Position numbers and translations under genes: made by a program | Assembly (NCBI RefSeq): GCF_018070575.1 | Contig: NZ_JAGPXN010000015.1 | Span: 62,001 to 126,000 of the forward strand | From: Micromonospora sp. C31 | GTDB taxonomy: Bacteria > Actinomycetota > Actinomycetes > Mycobacteriales > Micromonosporaceae | Direction of reading: 5' to 3' | DNA length: 64,000 bases | Notes under the pieces: generated by a model | What the model saw: only the letters and a program-made list of their open reading frames with translations | Told to the model about the DNA's origin: nothing | The model's database searches: none | In this document: positions 49,505 through 59,600 of the stretch, piece by piece | How the letters are laid out: each line of letters begins with the position of its first letter | Position numbering within the stretch: the stretch's first letter is position 1

Positions 49505-50227
49505 ATGAGATCACGCAAGGTGAGCAGGAAGCTGGCCGTGCTCGTGGCCGCGCTGATGGGCGCGGTGGGCGGGCCGGCTGTCGTGACGCCGGCCCACGCC
49601 ATCTACGGAGGCGTCACCGCAGGGCACCTGCGGGAGGCGGCCCAGGTCTATGTCGACGGTCAGTACCGGTGCACCGCGGTGGTGCTCAACAGCTCGTGGC
49701 TGCTGACCGCCGAGCACTGCACCGAGGGCATCACCGCAGCGCGCTTCCACGTGTACGCGGGCGATCGGCGGCGCGGCCACGGTTACGGCAAGGTGGTGCA
49801 GCGCGTTGAGGAGTTCGGCCGTGCCGATCTTGCGTTGATCAAGGTCTGGAGCCCCTTCCCCAGTTCGGTGGCGACCACCACCCTGCCACCGATCAATCAA
49901 CCCATCCCTGCTCCTGGTGTGTTGATGTCGGCGTCAGGTTGGGGCAACTGGGCCCAGACGGGATACCAACTGCCGGACAGTCTGCAGGTCTGCTCGGTAA
50001 AGCTGCTGGGCACCTACGACGACGACGGCGTCACCCACATCATGGGTGAGCCGACGGGCGGTGCCTTCACGCGGTCCGGGGATTCGGGCGGGCCGCTGAC
50101 GCAGGGCGGCTACACCTGGGGCATCCTTTCGGGCACCGTGGAGGGTCAGCCGAATCGCTCCGTCTGGGTCTCCCTGACTGACACGGTGACCCGTATGTGG
50201 ATCCTCCTGGAGTTGGCCCAGCCCTGA
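49505..50227 (+). CDS. Secreted trypsin-like serine protease (S1 family)
   Basis: The 240-aa exported enzyme has a signal peptide that should be cut after AHA at residue 32, giving a mature start IYGG like activated chymotrypsin-fold proteases. The catalytic triad is visible: His71 in TAEHC, Asp108 in RADLALIK and Ser194 in SGDSGGPL. Cys66-Cys72-type disulfides are less clear; Cys57 and Cys72 flank the His. It likely acts outside the cell in nutrient use or signalling. GGAAGAGGG lies upstream of the ATG. Lipoprotein genes follow in the same direction after 85 bases. Confidence 0.88.
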   Translation: MRSRKVSRKLAVLVAALMGAVGGPAVVTPAHAIYGGVTAGHLREAAQVYVDGQYRCTAVVLNSSWLLTAEHCTEGITAARFHVYAGDRRRGHGYGKVVQRVEEFGRADLALIKVWSPFPSSVATTTLPPINQPIPAPGVLMSASGWGNWAQTGYQLPDSLQVCSVKLLGTYDDDGVTHIMGEPTGGAFTRSGDSGGPLTQGGYTWGILSGTVEGQPNRSVWVSLTDTVTRMWILLELAQP

Positions 50228-50312
50228 ACTCGCATCCACGCCGTCGATCAGGCGGGTGCCGGCTCTCCGTTTGCGGGGCTCAACCACGAGCTGGGCCTAT
50301 AGGATGACGTGT

Positions 50313-50906
50313 ATGTCTGCCAACTCCCGTCGGGCACGACACATGACGTCAAGAACGATTCTCATCGCAATGGTGGTGGCGCTCGGCGGCTGCTCTGCCA
50401 CGGAACCCGAGCCGTCTGCACCGTCGCCAGCGAGCCCGACTCCCGATCCAGGCGCCGTCGTCGCCGCCCTGTCCCGGTACGCGGGGGCGCCGTGCGCTCT
50501 GCTCGCCGAGCAGGAACTCGCCGCCTACGGGATCACCCGGCCTGGACGTCAGATCCATCTCTCCGAGGGCCCTGCCAGATCGTGCTACTGGGTCACCTCG
50601 ACCGGCGTGCAGATGGGCTTCATCCCCTACCCGTCGGCGAAGGCGCGGAAGAGCAAGGCGGAGGAGCCGACGGCGCAACGACGCGAGATCCGCGGCTACC
50701 CCGTGGTCCAGTCGACCGACGAGAAGTCCTGCTACCAGAACGTCGACCTTCGCTCGACCAACGCCAGCCTCGGTCCTGTCACATTCAGCACCCTGGTCGT
50801 CCGCCAGGCGTCCGATGCCCCGATGGACACGTGCGGGATCGCCACCGCCTTCACCGACGTTGTGCTCGGCAAGTTCGAACGGTTGGCCGCTTCGGGAGGC
50901 AGATGA
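50313..50906 (+). CDS. DUF3558-type lipoprotein
   Basis: The 197-aa precursor has a short basic start, a hydrophobic core and a lipobox VALGGC (Cys at about 27), then a Ser/Pro/Glu-rich linker. The domain (PCALLAEQELAAYG, RSCYWVTSTGVQMGFI, YPVVQSTDEKSCYQNVDL, DTCGIATAFTDVVLGKF) matches DUF3558 with its conserved Cys pairs. Such proteins sit on the outer face of the membrane and have no known activity. ATG 50313 with AGGATG upstream is used; ATG 50343 would still leave a signal peptide. Confidence 0.8.
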   Translation: MSANSRRARHMTSRTILIAMVVALGGCSATEPEPSAPSPASPTPDPGAVVAALSRYAGAPCALLAEQELAAYGITRPGRQIHLSEGPARSCYWVTSTGVQMGFIPYPSAKARKSKAEEPTAQRREIRGYPVVQSTDEKSCYQNVDLRSTNASLGPVTFSTLVVRQASDAPMDTCGIATAFTDVVLGKFERLAASGGR

Positions 50907-50960
50907 CGTGAGAGCGCAGAGGCAGGCAGCACGTCATCGACAAGGATCGAGAGTTCCGTG

Positions 50961-51470
50961 ATGAGACAAAGATCTGCCTGTCTGGCCCTCGCGTTGGTGT
51001 TCGTGGTGGCAGGCTGCTCCGAGCAACCCGACGAGGACGGCGGGCGGGCTGCCTCGCCACCGCCGGTCAGCCCACCCGCCTCCGGTCCCGCCGCAGCGAC
51101 GACCACGCCATCCAACGTCGACAGCAGGTCCGGCGTTTGCAGGTTGGTGGACGTCGCGGCGAAGGACCAGTCCGTCAGTGCGGCCTTTGCCGTCGTGGGC
51201 GAGGAAGGTCCCGCGATGCGAGCCAGTGTCGCCCAGACCTACAAGCGGTTGGCCGGGCAGTTGACCCGAGCCGCACTGCAAGCACCTCCAGACTTGCAGG
51301 TGGCCTTGACGCAATGGGCGCTCGCGAGCACCGAGGTGGCGCAGTTCGTTGCCGACCACAAGCCTCGGCCCGGCCTCGTCCTCGAATTCGGGCCGGGGCA
51401 TCGAAAGTGGAAGGCCGCACAGAAGAGCGTCGAGAAGATCTGCGGACACCCGGTCCCCAACACCCGCTGA
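50961..51470 (+). CDS. Small lipoprotein of unknown function
   Basis: The 169-aa precursor has a signal ending in the lipobox VVAGC (Cys at about 19), a Pro/Ala/Thr-rich linker to about residue 55, and a helical domain of about 110 residues with two Cys (VCRLVD and KICGHP) that probably form a disulfide. No family is recognised. It lies 54 bases after the DUF3558-type gene and 277 before another lipoprotein gene, so the three may be co-expressed. Confidence 0.65.
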   Translation: MRQRSACLALALVFVVAGCSEQPDEDGGRAASPPPVSPPASGPAAATTTPSNVDSRSGVCRLVDVAAKDQSVSAAFAVVGEEGPAMRASVAQTYKRLAGQLTRAALQAPPDLQVALTQWALASTEVAQFVADHKPRPGLVLEFGPGHRKWKAAQKSVEKICGHPVPNTR

Positions 51471-51747
51471 CGCGTCCGACTGCCTCGCCCCCGTGACCAT
51501 GGGCGGCAGCCGGGGATGCGCTCGTGTGCATTCCCCAGAATGCCAATAGCCGCGCACGGGAATTGCGCGGAGATGACCGCCGCCAGGGGCGTCTTGTGAG
51601 GTCAGACCCAGTAATCGGTCTGTGCGAACAGGACGCACGGGCGACAGCGCGATCGAGAACTCGTCGGCAGGCCGGCGTTCACGTGCACTGGGGCTAACAT
51701 CGTCCCATAGATGCACGTTTTGTGGTCTTCTGCCGTCAAGAAACGAT

Positions 51748-52734
51748 ATGCGAGCGATCGTCAAGGGATTCGTCGCGATGATGACCCTGGCCGGGCTGGC
51801 CGCGTGTGGTCAGGGCGGGCCCACGGTGGCCGGTGCTTCGGCCGACGGGCGGGAGGCGCAGCCATCCGCTGCGGCCTCCGGCACGCCAACCGCCCGGTCA
51901 GGGTGGACCTCCTGCGCGGTCGACGCACCGGTCGGGGAGGACGGGCGCCCGCCCAGTGCCCACACCCTGCCGCGCCTGGACACCACCTTCGCGGTCGCGT
52001 ACGCAGTCCACTGCCAGCTCGAACCGACGCGACGCGCTGACGGCGGTGAAGACCTCGTCCTGACCGAGGGCCGCGCCACCGATGTGACAGCCCTTCTCGC
52101 CGCGCTGCACCTGCCCGACGACAGGACCAACGTCGAGGCCTGCACCCTGGAGATGCCCTGGGAGCCGAACCTGCTGCTGTTCGACGCGCAGGGCCGATGG
52201 ATCCGGCCGCGACTGCCGATGGACATTTGCGGCAAGCCACGTCCCGAGGTGCCGGAGGCGGTGCGAGGTCTGCGGCTGACCACGGTGTCGGAGACGGTCG
52301 TACGGGAAGTCCTGTCAGCCGGGGCGGCGGCCTCCGGGTGCACCCAGACATCGTCGAACGTGGTGGCCGCCGGGACCGGGGATCCGTCGTCCCTCCCCCG
52401 ACCAGGCCGGGTGTCGATCCCGTCCACCGCGCCGCTGCGGCTGTGCGTGTTCCGGGTGCCGGCGCAGCAGCAGGGCACAGGGACCTTCGACTACGGGTTG
52501 CTCCTGCCCGAGCAGCGCCACGCGGCCGTCGAACGCAGACTGGGGGCGCTGCGCCCGGCCGCGAAGTGCTCGGGTGCCGCAACCCGGTTCGCAGTGCTGG
52601 AGAACGCCACCAGCACCGGCGACGTGATCTACGTCGAACTCGACCACTGCCGGCGGGTGCTGGCCACGCCGCTGCACGGCCCACCGATCCTGGCCCAGGC
52701 CGACGACACGCTCATCGAACTGCTCAAGCGGTAG
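51748..52734 (+). CDS. Lipoprotein of unknown function with cysteine-rich ectodomain
   Basis: The 328-aa precursor begins MRAIVKGFVAMMTLAGLAAC, an export signal with lipobox LAAC at residue 20. The ectodomain has paired Cys (SCAVDAP and HCQLEP; ACTLEMPW and DICGKP; GCTQTS and LCVFRVP; KCSGAA and DHCRRV), which suggests a disulfide-stabilised beta-rich domain. I recognise no enzyme motif. The ATG lacks a good Shine-Dalgarno site; the in-frame upstream ATG at 51622 would break the signal peptide. Confidence 0.65.
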   Translation: MRAIVKGFVAMMTLAGLAACGQGGPTVAGASADGREAQPSAAASGTPTARSGWTSCAVDAPVGEDGRPPSAHTLPRLDTTFAVAYAVHCQLEPTRRADGGEDLVLTEGRATDVTALLAALHLPDDRTNVEACTLEMPWEPNLLLFDAQGRWIRPRLPMDICGKPRPEVPEAVRGLRLTTVSETVVREVLSAGAAASGCTQTSSNVVAAGTGDPSSLPRPGRVSIPSTAPLRLCVFRVPAQQQGTGTFDYGLLLPEQRHAAVERRLGALRPAAKCSGAATRFAVLENATSTGDVIYVELDHCRRVLATPLHGPPILAQADDTLIELLKR

Positions 52735-53013
52735 CCGGTGACCCCGTGGATGCCGCAGACGGCCACCTTGGGCCCGTTGCTGCGCGGCACGATCAGCGCG
52801 TCGGCTCAGGTGCCGCTCGTGGGGGCGCCGGCGGCCTGACCCGGGTGCTCGGGCCGGACCGTGCAGGCCCGCGACGTGTACGGCGGGTTGCACAACTGAC
52901 GACGCCTGCTGTCGCATGAACGTCAGTCACCAGAAGGCATTGACACTCTGGCATTCCTTGATGACCCTGTGTGTTCGAGCCCGTGCGGGGTGATCGGCAT
53001 CGGGGGTGGCCGG

Positions 53014-54426
53014 GTGAAGCTCGACTCGCTCGTACGATCGCTCGGGCGCGAGTCGACGCTCGCGGTGCAGTCCTCGGAGGAACTCGTCGCGGCGGTACGC
53101 CGGCAGGCCGAGAAGGCCGAGGACCGCGAGGCCTACCGGTATGCCAAGGCGCTGTCGCCGGTGCCGATCGGCCCGGGGGTGCGGACCAGCCCGGCGCAGG
53201 TGCTGCACGAGCTGGGCGTGGCCACGACGTTCCTGACCGCCTCGCCCCTGGCGCAGGTGGCCCGGCACTGGGCGCACGTGCGCTACTGCGCGACGCTGAC
53301 CGCACGCAGCGGCTGCCTCGCCCTGTCCCCGCACGCTGGCAACGTGGTCTACCACCACAAGGTGGCGCAGTCCGAGCAGTTGGGCATCGGGCTGGCGCTG
53401 ATGGTCGCGAAGACGGTGCTGCGGCGACAGCACCCGCACTGGGACTTCCACGCCGTCGACGCGGAGGTGGCGTTGAAGGCCGGCTTCCTCGACGGCGTCG
53501 GCGACGTCGACACCGCGTCGAAGACCAAGAAGCGGCCGGACTACATCCTGCTCGGGCACCACAGCTCCGGCCGGCGCAGCGGCGTGAAGATCGTGATCCT
53601 GGAGTGCAAGGGCACCCACAAGTCGGCGACCTTCGCGTACGAGCAGTTGGCGCGGGCGGTCGTGCAGGTCGACGCGCTGCGGGTGGCCGGGCGCCGCCAG
53701 CCGTCGCTGATGGTGGCGTCGCACCTGAGCGAGAGCCGGATCACCTCGTACGTCCTCGATCCGCCGGGTGACGGCGAGCTGTGGTCGGGCGCGGACGACG
53801 ACCTGGACGAGCTGCTGCACGCGGCCCCCGACGACCAGGACTGGCGGGCCAGGACCGCGGTTCCCGACGACGCCCTCGCCGGGGAGGTTCCCACCGACGG
53901 CGCTCCCCCGCCGGCCGGCACGCGGGTGCCGCCCGCCGGGGAGCCGCCGCCCGGAGCGCCCGAGGTGTTCGACATCCCCGCCGGGCAGCGCGGCTGGTTC
54001 ACCCAGATCCTGACCCGGGCGGTGGCGGCGACCACGCTGCTCTTCGCGGGCGACAACGCGACGGCCCGCGGCTATGCCACACCCCGGCAACGCGGGGAGC
54101 CGGCGGCGCCCGCGCAGGATGCCCTGTTCGAGCCGGATCTGCCGTGGACGTCGAGCACCGCCCAGACGCTGCCGTTGCGCGGCGGCCTGCGCGCCGAGGG
54201 CACCCGCTACCTCGCTCCGCTGCCCGGCGGCCAGACGCTGGAGGTGTTCCGGGGCGTGGAGAGCGGGCTGTACCGGCACCTCGCGGAGGGCCGGATCGGT
54301 GCGTACCTGCGGGCGGCACCGCGCGTCTTCGACAGGTGGTCGGCGTTGCGCCGGCAGGGCGAGGTCTTCTCGCTGGGCCGCGACGGCACCATCCTCGTCG
54401 TCCGCGCCGCCGACCGGCGGCGCTGA
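53014..54426 (+). CDS. PD-(D/E)XK nuclease-like protein
   Basis: The 470-aa protein has a central region with DYILLG, then IVILECKGTHKSATFAYEQL. This D...ExK spacing is the active-site pattern of PD-(D/E)XK nucleases, and the following helix (AYEQLARAVVQVDAL) is typical of restriction and NERD-like enzymes. The N-terminal 150 residues are helical; a Pro-rich linker (about 285-325) leads to a C-terminal domain of unknown fold. It stands alone, but its C-terminal codons recur in the decayed copy at 31.7 kb. GTG 53014 is the likely start; GTG 52990 is possible. Confidence 0.65.
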   Translation: MKLDSLVRSLGRESTLAVQSSEELVAAVRRQAEKAEDREAYRYAKALSPVPIGPGVRTSPAQVLHELGVATTFLTASPLAQVARHWAHVRYCATLTARSGCLALSPHAGNVVYHHKVAQSEQLGIGLALMVAKTVLRRQHPHWDFHAVDAEVALKAGFLDGVGDVDTASKTKKRPDYILLGHHSSGRRSGVKIVILECKGTHKSATFAYEQLARAVVQVDALRVAGRRQPSLMVASHLSESRITSYVLDPPGDGELWSGADDDLDELLHAAPDDQDWRARTAVPDDALAGEVPTDGAPPPAGTRVPPAGEPPPGAPEVFDIPAGQRGWFTQILTRAVAATTLLFAGDNATARGYATPRQRGEPAAPAQDALFEPDLPWTSSTAQTLPLRGGLRAEGTRYLAPLPGGQTLEVFRGVESGLYRHLAEGRIGAYLRAAPRVFDRWSALRRQGEVFSLGRDGTILVVRAADRRR

Positions 54427-54481
54427 ACACGCCGCCGGCAACACCCCGGGATGTACGCGAGCCCGCGCAGGCAGCCGTCCG

Positions 54482-54811
54482 TCACTCCTCGGTGTCGGCC
54501 GGTTCCTCGTCGGACGGCAGCACCGACGGGTCCGGGCGGAGCGGGGCGGGCTTGGGCAGGGCACCGAGACCGACGCGCTCCAACGCGTCGTGCAGGCTGC
54601 CACGCAACTCCTTGACCACGTCCTCCTTGGCCTGCCGGTAGGCCAACTGGGCAGCCGCGCCCGCCGCGTGACCGGCCTGCCGGTAGCCGCCCCACCATTC
54701 GAGCCGCCGGTAGATCCCGTTTTCCTTCCTGATGCGCACGACCCAGTAGGTCGAGCCGTGCTTGCGTACCGTCCAGTAACTGTCGTCGGCGGTGTAGCTG
54801 CGGTAAGACAT
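54482..54811 (-). CDS. 109-aa hypothetical protein, intact copy of a duplicated locus
   Basis: The protein has an aromatic N-terminal half (SYWTVRKHGSTYWVVRIRKENGIYRRLEWWGGYRQ) that looks like a small beta-sheet. A helix (AAAQLAYRQAKEDVVKEL) and an acidic tail follow. No family is recognised. It converges on the PD-(D/E)XK gene, and 3' end and upstream sequence are both repeated in decayed form at 31.7-32.0 kb, so the pair moved or was copied as a unit. It starts at ATG 54811 with AGGTTGG upstream. Confidence 0.6.
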   Translation of the reverse strand: MSYRSYTADDSYWTVRKHGSTYWVVRIRKENGIYRRLEWWGGYRQAGHAAGAAAQLAYRQAKEDVVKELRGSLHDALERVGLGALPKPAPLRPDPSVLPSDEEPADTEE

Positions 54812-55101
54812 GCCCGCCAACCTATCGATCCTCCACACCCGAGGCCTCAGCCACACGTCCATAGTGGAACGCCACCCGCTCCGATCCTGCTGGCGGTCGC
54901 ATTCAGGCGTCGCGCCCGCCAGTCCTTGCGCGTGGGAATTGCGCGGAAATGACGCTTGTCGGAGCCGCACGGTATGGTCAGGACCGGGCAGCAGGATTGC
55001 AATCCAGCCCAATTCCCGAAACGAAGAAGGGCAACGTTTCTGCGTTGCACCAGCACCACGACCGATGTAACACCATGCAACATGGAGAGGGGCGGGAGCG
55101 G

Positions 55102-55983
55102 ATGGCCGACGACATGGGATCGACAGTCCCCCGGCGGCAGCTCGGGCGGGCGCTGCGCGAGCTGCGCACCGAGGCGCGCATGACGCTCGACGGCGCGGCC
55201 GAGGCGATGCACTGTAGCCGGCAGAAGATGTGGCGCATCGAGACCGGCCTCGGCCCGGTCCGCGCCCTCGACGTCAAGGCCATGTGCGAGCTGTACGGCG
55301 CGACGCCCGAGCTGGCCGGCGCACTCACCGCGCTGGCCGCCGAGACCAAGGCCAAGGGCTGGTGGCACTCGTACGGCGACGCCATCCCCGACTGGTTCGA
55401 ACTCTACGTCGGCCTCGAATCCGCAGCGTCCTTCATCCGTCGCTTCGACGAGGCACTGATACCCGGAATACTTCAATCGCGCGCCTACGCTCTGGCTGTC
55501 TACCAGCACCGGCACGAGGTGACTGATGAGGAGCGTGAGCGGCTGGTCGAAGTACGGCTCCAACGGCAGGCGCTCCTTCATCGGAGGCTGCCTCGGGCAC
55601 CCAAGCTCGAAGTGATCCTGGCCGAGGCAGCGCTGCTCCGCACGGTCGGCGACGCCACCACCATGGCCGACCAGCTCCGTCACCTGCTGGAGGTCGGAGA
55701 GCTACCCAATGTCTCCGTTCGAGTGCTACCGCTGACCGCCGGGATACACCGGGGCGCGGAGGCGGGCACCTTCGTGATCCTCGACTTCCCACCCGGCAAG
55801 CGGACCACTCCCGAGCCCTCGGTCGTCTACTGCGAGTCGTGGACCGGAGCCCTCTATCTCGATCGGCCGGAGGAGTACGCAGCCTACGAGCAGGTGTGGG
55901 CGAGTCTCGATGACTTGACGCTCGATGAGGCACAATCAAGGCAGCTCATGAACAAGATCATTGGGGAGGTCCACCGTGGCTGA
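55102..55983 (+). CDS. XRE-family regulator with DUF5753
   Basis: The 293-aa protein has an N-terminal helix-turn-helix (about 10-70: LGRALRELRTEARMTLDGAAEAMHCSRQKMWRIETG). A DUF5753 domain (about 100-285) follows, beginning WFELYVGLESAASFIRRFDEALIPGILQ and containing ERLVEVRLQRQ. Proteins of this type are abundant in filamentous actinomycetes and pair with a DUF397 gene, as here (8-base overlap). They are thought to control development or secondary metabolism, often as antitoxin-like modules. CGGGAG precedes ATG 55102; upstream starts are possible. Confidence 0.88.
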   Translation: MADDMGSTVPRRQLGRALRELRTEARMTLDGAAEAMHCSRQKMWRIETGLGPVRALDVKAMCELYGATPELAGALTALAAETKAKGWWHSYGDAIPDWFELYVGLESAASFIRRFDEALIPGILQSRAYALAVYQHRHEVTDEERERLVEVRLQRQALLHRRLPRAPKLEVILAEAALLRTVGDATTMADQLRHLLEVGELPNVSVRVLPLTAGIHRGAEAGTFVILDFPPGKRTTPEPSVVYCESWTGALYLDRPEEYAAYEQVWASLDDLTLDEAQSRQLMNKIIGEVHRG

Positions 55984-56170
55984 TTTGGCTGGCGCGCAGT
56001 GGCGCAAGAGCGCCCACAGCGGAAGCAACGGCGGGGACTGCATCGAGGTTGCCGATAACCTGCCCGGCCTCGTCGCCGTACGCGACAGCAAGGACCCGGC
56101 CGGACCCGTCCTCAACTTCTCCCCCACCGCCTGGAACAGATTCGTCCAGTCAACCAAAGCCGCGCATTGA
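55976..56170 (+). CDS. DUF397 family protein
   Basis: The 64-aa protein has the full DUF397 pattern: AQWRKSAHSGSNGGDCIEVADNLPGLVAVRDSKDP then LNFSPTAWNRFV. It starts at GTG 55976, after a strong GGGGAGG, and overlaps the regulator gene by 8 bases. DUF397 proteins bind or antagonise their XRE partner in several streptomycete systems. A 12-bp hairpin follows its stop. Confidence 0.88.
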   Translation: MADLAGAQWRKSAHSGSNGGDCIEVADNLPGLVAVRDSKDPAGPVLNFSPTAWNRFVQSTKAAH

Positions 56171-56188
56171 TAACGCACCCACAAGCGA

Positions 56189-56220
56189 CAGCGCATCTGG
56201 TGAGGCCGCCAGATGCGCTG
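56189..56220 (+). terminator. 12-bp hairpin after the DUF397 gene
   Basis: CAGCGCATCTGG (56189-56200) pairs perfectly with CCAGATGCGCTG (56209-56220) across an 8-base loop, 18 bases after the DUF397 stop. It is the likely terminator of the regulator pair. Confidence 0.7.
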
Positions 56221-56544
56221 CCATCGCACTCCCGTGAGGCAATCGAATCGCCACCGTCGGCTTCGTCCGCTCGGCCGAACAGCGACCGCCCGGTTCCGCA
56301 CGCGTTCACATTCGCCGGCTCGATCGTTGCGTGCCGGTTCGCCTTGAGGGCGGCAGATCCCCACCAGCCGTTTGTCGCCGGGCACGCGCAGGTATCCCAG
56401 TAACGGCTGGTCCAATCCACCAAGTCGTCCTGCCAGTGGGCAGTAGTCGCTTTGGAGGCGTCCGCCATCATCCACGCACCAACCCGCCATTAACACGGCG
56501 GTTCCTGCCGTTGATCTTATGACACGCCACGTATGATGCAGGTT

Positions 56545-56578
56545 GCCGAATAGCGAGGCAGAATTGCCGCTATTCGGC
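56545..56578 (-). terminator. 11-bp hairpin beyond the methylase gene
   Basis: GCCGAATAGCG (56545-56555) pairs perfectly with CGCTATTCGGC (56568-56578) across a 12-base loop. It lies about 80 bases past the methylase stop on the minus strand. It probably ends the leftward helicase-methylase operon, separating it from the genes to its left. Confidence 0.6.
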
Positions 56579-56658
56579 GGGGCGGCACGTTACATTTCTG
56601 GACGTTTGCCGAAGCTCACTCGTTCCCCCATGTCGAGGAACGAGGGCATCCGGGCGAG

Positions 56659-59600
56659 CTATGACGACTGCCAGCCTTTGTCAATCGCGTCTTGGAGTCG
56701 CGCACTGAAGACGGCGTGCGCCTGCCGATATTCGTTCTCTCGATCCGCCTTGTAGAACGGCGCCGTGTAACCTTCCGGCATCGAATTCCGCACGGGATCG
56801 TCGATGTACGCCATCAACTGCCCATAGTGTTCCTTGGCCTGCCTGAAACCGAAGGCGTACGGGTCGGCTGCGACCTTTTGCCCTTCTGCATCAAACCACA
56901 TCTGCTCCTCTCTTCCGGTGAGGATCGGATACCGAGAACGCAGGATTGCGATTAGCTCATCGACATCCAGCCCGAGCCACACTGACACCAGAGCGTCGAT
57001 TTCCACCAGTGCCGCTCGGCGTTCGCGTTCGGATCGCAACGGAGTTACCCATTCCCATGTCGAACGTACCGAACCAAGCGCTGGCATGTCGGCCCAGTCT
57101 ACCGCCCAACTCTCCCGCTCCCAGCAAGAATCGTACAACTGGCTCCACAAGGCCGCATATTCCGAGGTTAGACAGTTCAAACGCAGGGCTCGCAACAGGA
57201 GCCCGGATGCCAAGGGGTGGGAGACCGCTCCTGCCGGCATACTTTTGGCTTCAGTAGCGCCATGATTGGTTCGGCCAGAAATTCGTAGCATGTAGTCGAG
57301 CGGAAGCGCAGCCCAAAAACCGGCAATTAGAGCGGTTTCAGAGTTCGATCTGAGTGCCATGCTGTGCACCGCATGGACATGAGCTGGACCGGGAGGGAGA
57401 AGAGCAGCGAACAGCGATCGTTCAGAGCTCTTAGGATTAATCATCGCCCGCCAGACAAGGCGGTAGAAATCGGTGCAGCTCGCCTCATCCCACCTATCCT
57501 CAGCATCAAGAGCGGCCACGCCCGCGCCACGAACATAGTTGGTACGCGGCACGAACGCTTCCTTTATCGAAGAGACGTCTACGAAGTCCCAATCTCCTTG
57601 ACTTCGACATGGGACCCTTGGCTCCTTGTTCAGCGGATTAGCTATTCCGATGTGAGGGCCTTGGAGAATCACGTCGCGGTACGAGGTTGGGATGACCTGA
57701 TCCCAAACGAGTATGCCCTGCTTCTTCGACTTCGCCTCGTCATGACCAAAGCTGATTCGAGGCTGAAAACTCGAAAGCCGCTGACCGTAGGAAGCTAGCG
57801 CCGCGATTGCTCGCTCTTCATCGATGGAGATGGGTTGCAACAAAGGCGTCCGGCCTACCACACCATCAGCCTCGCCTCGAAGGTTGCGCCAGATTTCCAA
57901 AGTCCGTCCATCTACGCGCACAACTCTCGCACGATGCGGCCGCCGATCCCACGATCCCTGGAATTTTTGACCAGGAGTGGAGCCGGTTCCGTCATGCACC
58001 AAAGATTCGCTCAACGCATGTGCGGCATACAACTGACTTAGATGCAAAAAGTTGATCTCTGTTTTAGCGCCATAGATATGAACCCCGAACTCAAGGTCGC
58101 GGCTAGCATCCGCAAAGGCCCAATTTGCGCCATTAATAAATCCACCATGAATCCGCAAATGCTTGTATGCAGACGCCCGCAACAAGCCGTCCTTAGTCCC
58201 ACCGAAATGGGTATCGGGGTGCACTAATCCGCCGCAACCGCTGATGCCGAGCTGACCCCACACCCTGCACATGAACGCTCGGTAAAGGTCGGGGCGCGTG
58301 CCAACAAGCAATGGAAACGTGGTTGCACCTCCCAAGAACTCGACCTGGGCGACATTTCCTGCCATCTCCAAAACGAAGGCTTGTTGGGTAGATGCCTTCG
58401 ACAGCAAAGCAGATTTACGAGCTTGCCACACTTCAATGGAAGGCTTATCGGCAAGCCGAAACCAAGGTTCACTTTCGGCTAGAATGACGTCTTCCTTCCA
58501 ATCAAGGCGCACCCATGGAGGGTTGCCGACCTGGAGGTCGAACCCGCCCACGACGAACGCTTGAGTGAAAGTGAGTTCCCAGTGGAAGAAGCCCTGCCGC
58601 TCAGCGATCTGATCGGCGGCGAGGAGCCAGGGAAACCGGTCGGATAGCGTCCACGGCGAGTCGACGCCGATAACGCCATCGAGCTTCTGCTCGAAGTCGC
58701 TCATCTCGTCCAGGCTCGTCAGCTCGCGGCCGTAGAACCGTGCGGTGTTCTCGTCCGCGGCGGTGCGGCCGATGAGGGCTTCCGCGAAGGTGAGCCAGTC
58801 ATCCAGGTTGGTCAGGGGCACCTGCTGACGGAGTTGTTCCGCCACGGTCATCCGCCGCGTGCCGCCGGTCGCCTTCGTCGGCAGCTTCATCTGCTGCGCC
58901 TGCACATTGCCGAAGATGTCCTGCGTCTCGTAGACCGGCTCCTCGTACGCCGGCACGTCCTTGACGTGCGAGACCTGGACGGGCGCGGTCGGGTACGCGG
59001 GGTCGGAGCCGTCGAGCAGGCCGACCTTGTCGAGCGGCCAGAACCACAGCGCGCACCACACGTCCATCAGCGTCTTCAGTCGCCAGTAGGGCGTGCCGGG
59101 CGCGGTCAGGTCCTCCAGGATCTTCTCCCGGGCCACCGCCCCGCTCACCGGCGGCAGGCCGTCCGCCCCCCAGACCTTGATGTCGCGGCGGATCTCCCGC
59201 TCGGAGATGGCGAGGCGTTGCTGCACCAGCCCCCACAGGAACTCGACCCGCCCGGCGAGCGCCTGCAACCGCTTGACCTGCGAGTTCTTCCCCTTGCACG
59301 ACGGCACGCGCTTCATCGCCGTACGCCATGCCTTGAGTTTGGCGGTCTCGGCCGGCGCCAGCTCGCGGGCCTCCTTCTCCCCCGCGACCGCACCCCAGCC
59401 GTCGGCGGGGAGCAGGAAGTGGTGGATGGTGCCCTCGTCGATCGGCCCGTCCCGGAACGGCTTCTCGGCCGGGGCGGTGGTCAGCCACGACTTGTCGGCG
59501 AGCTGCTTCGGGTCGTAGGTCTTGCGCCCGCAGCCGATGAGGGAGTTGCCGCGTTGCAGGTGCAGGCCGAACCAGGGGGCCTGGAGGCCGGTGTGCATGA

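Larger units (their letters stand above)
56171..56658. other. Intergenic region between regulator pair and methylase gene, with two hairpins
   Basis: The 488 bases hold no gene with support. One hairpin lies at each end: one after the DUF397 gene and one before the methylase 3' end, listed separately. A 119-codon antisense frame (56112-56471) has no ribosome binding site or recognisable fold. The base composition is lower in GC than most of the window. Confidence 0.4.

Noticed and set aside
52940..52968. TTGACA as a -35 box upstream of the PD-(D/E)XK gene
   Set aside because: No acceptable -10 box lies 16-19 bases downstream, so a promoter cannot be supported.
56112..56471. Minus-strand 119-codon frame between the regulator pair and the methylase
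   Set aside because: No ribosome binding site; it overlaps the DUF397 gene, and its composition is not protein-like.
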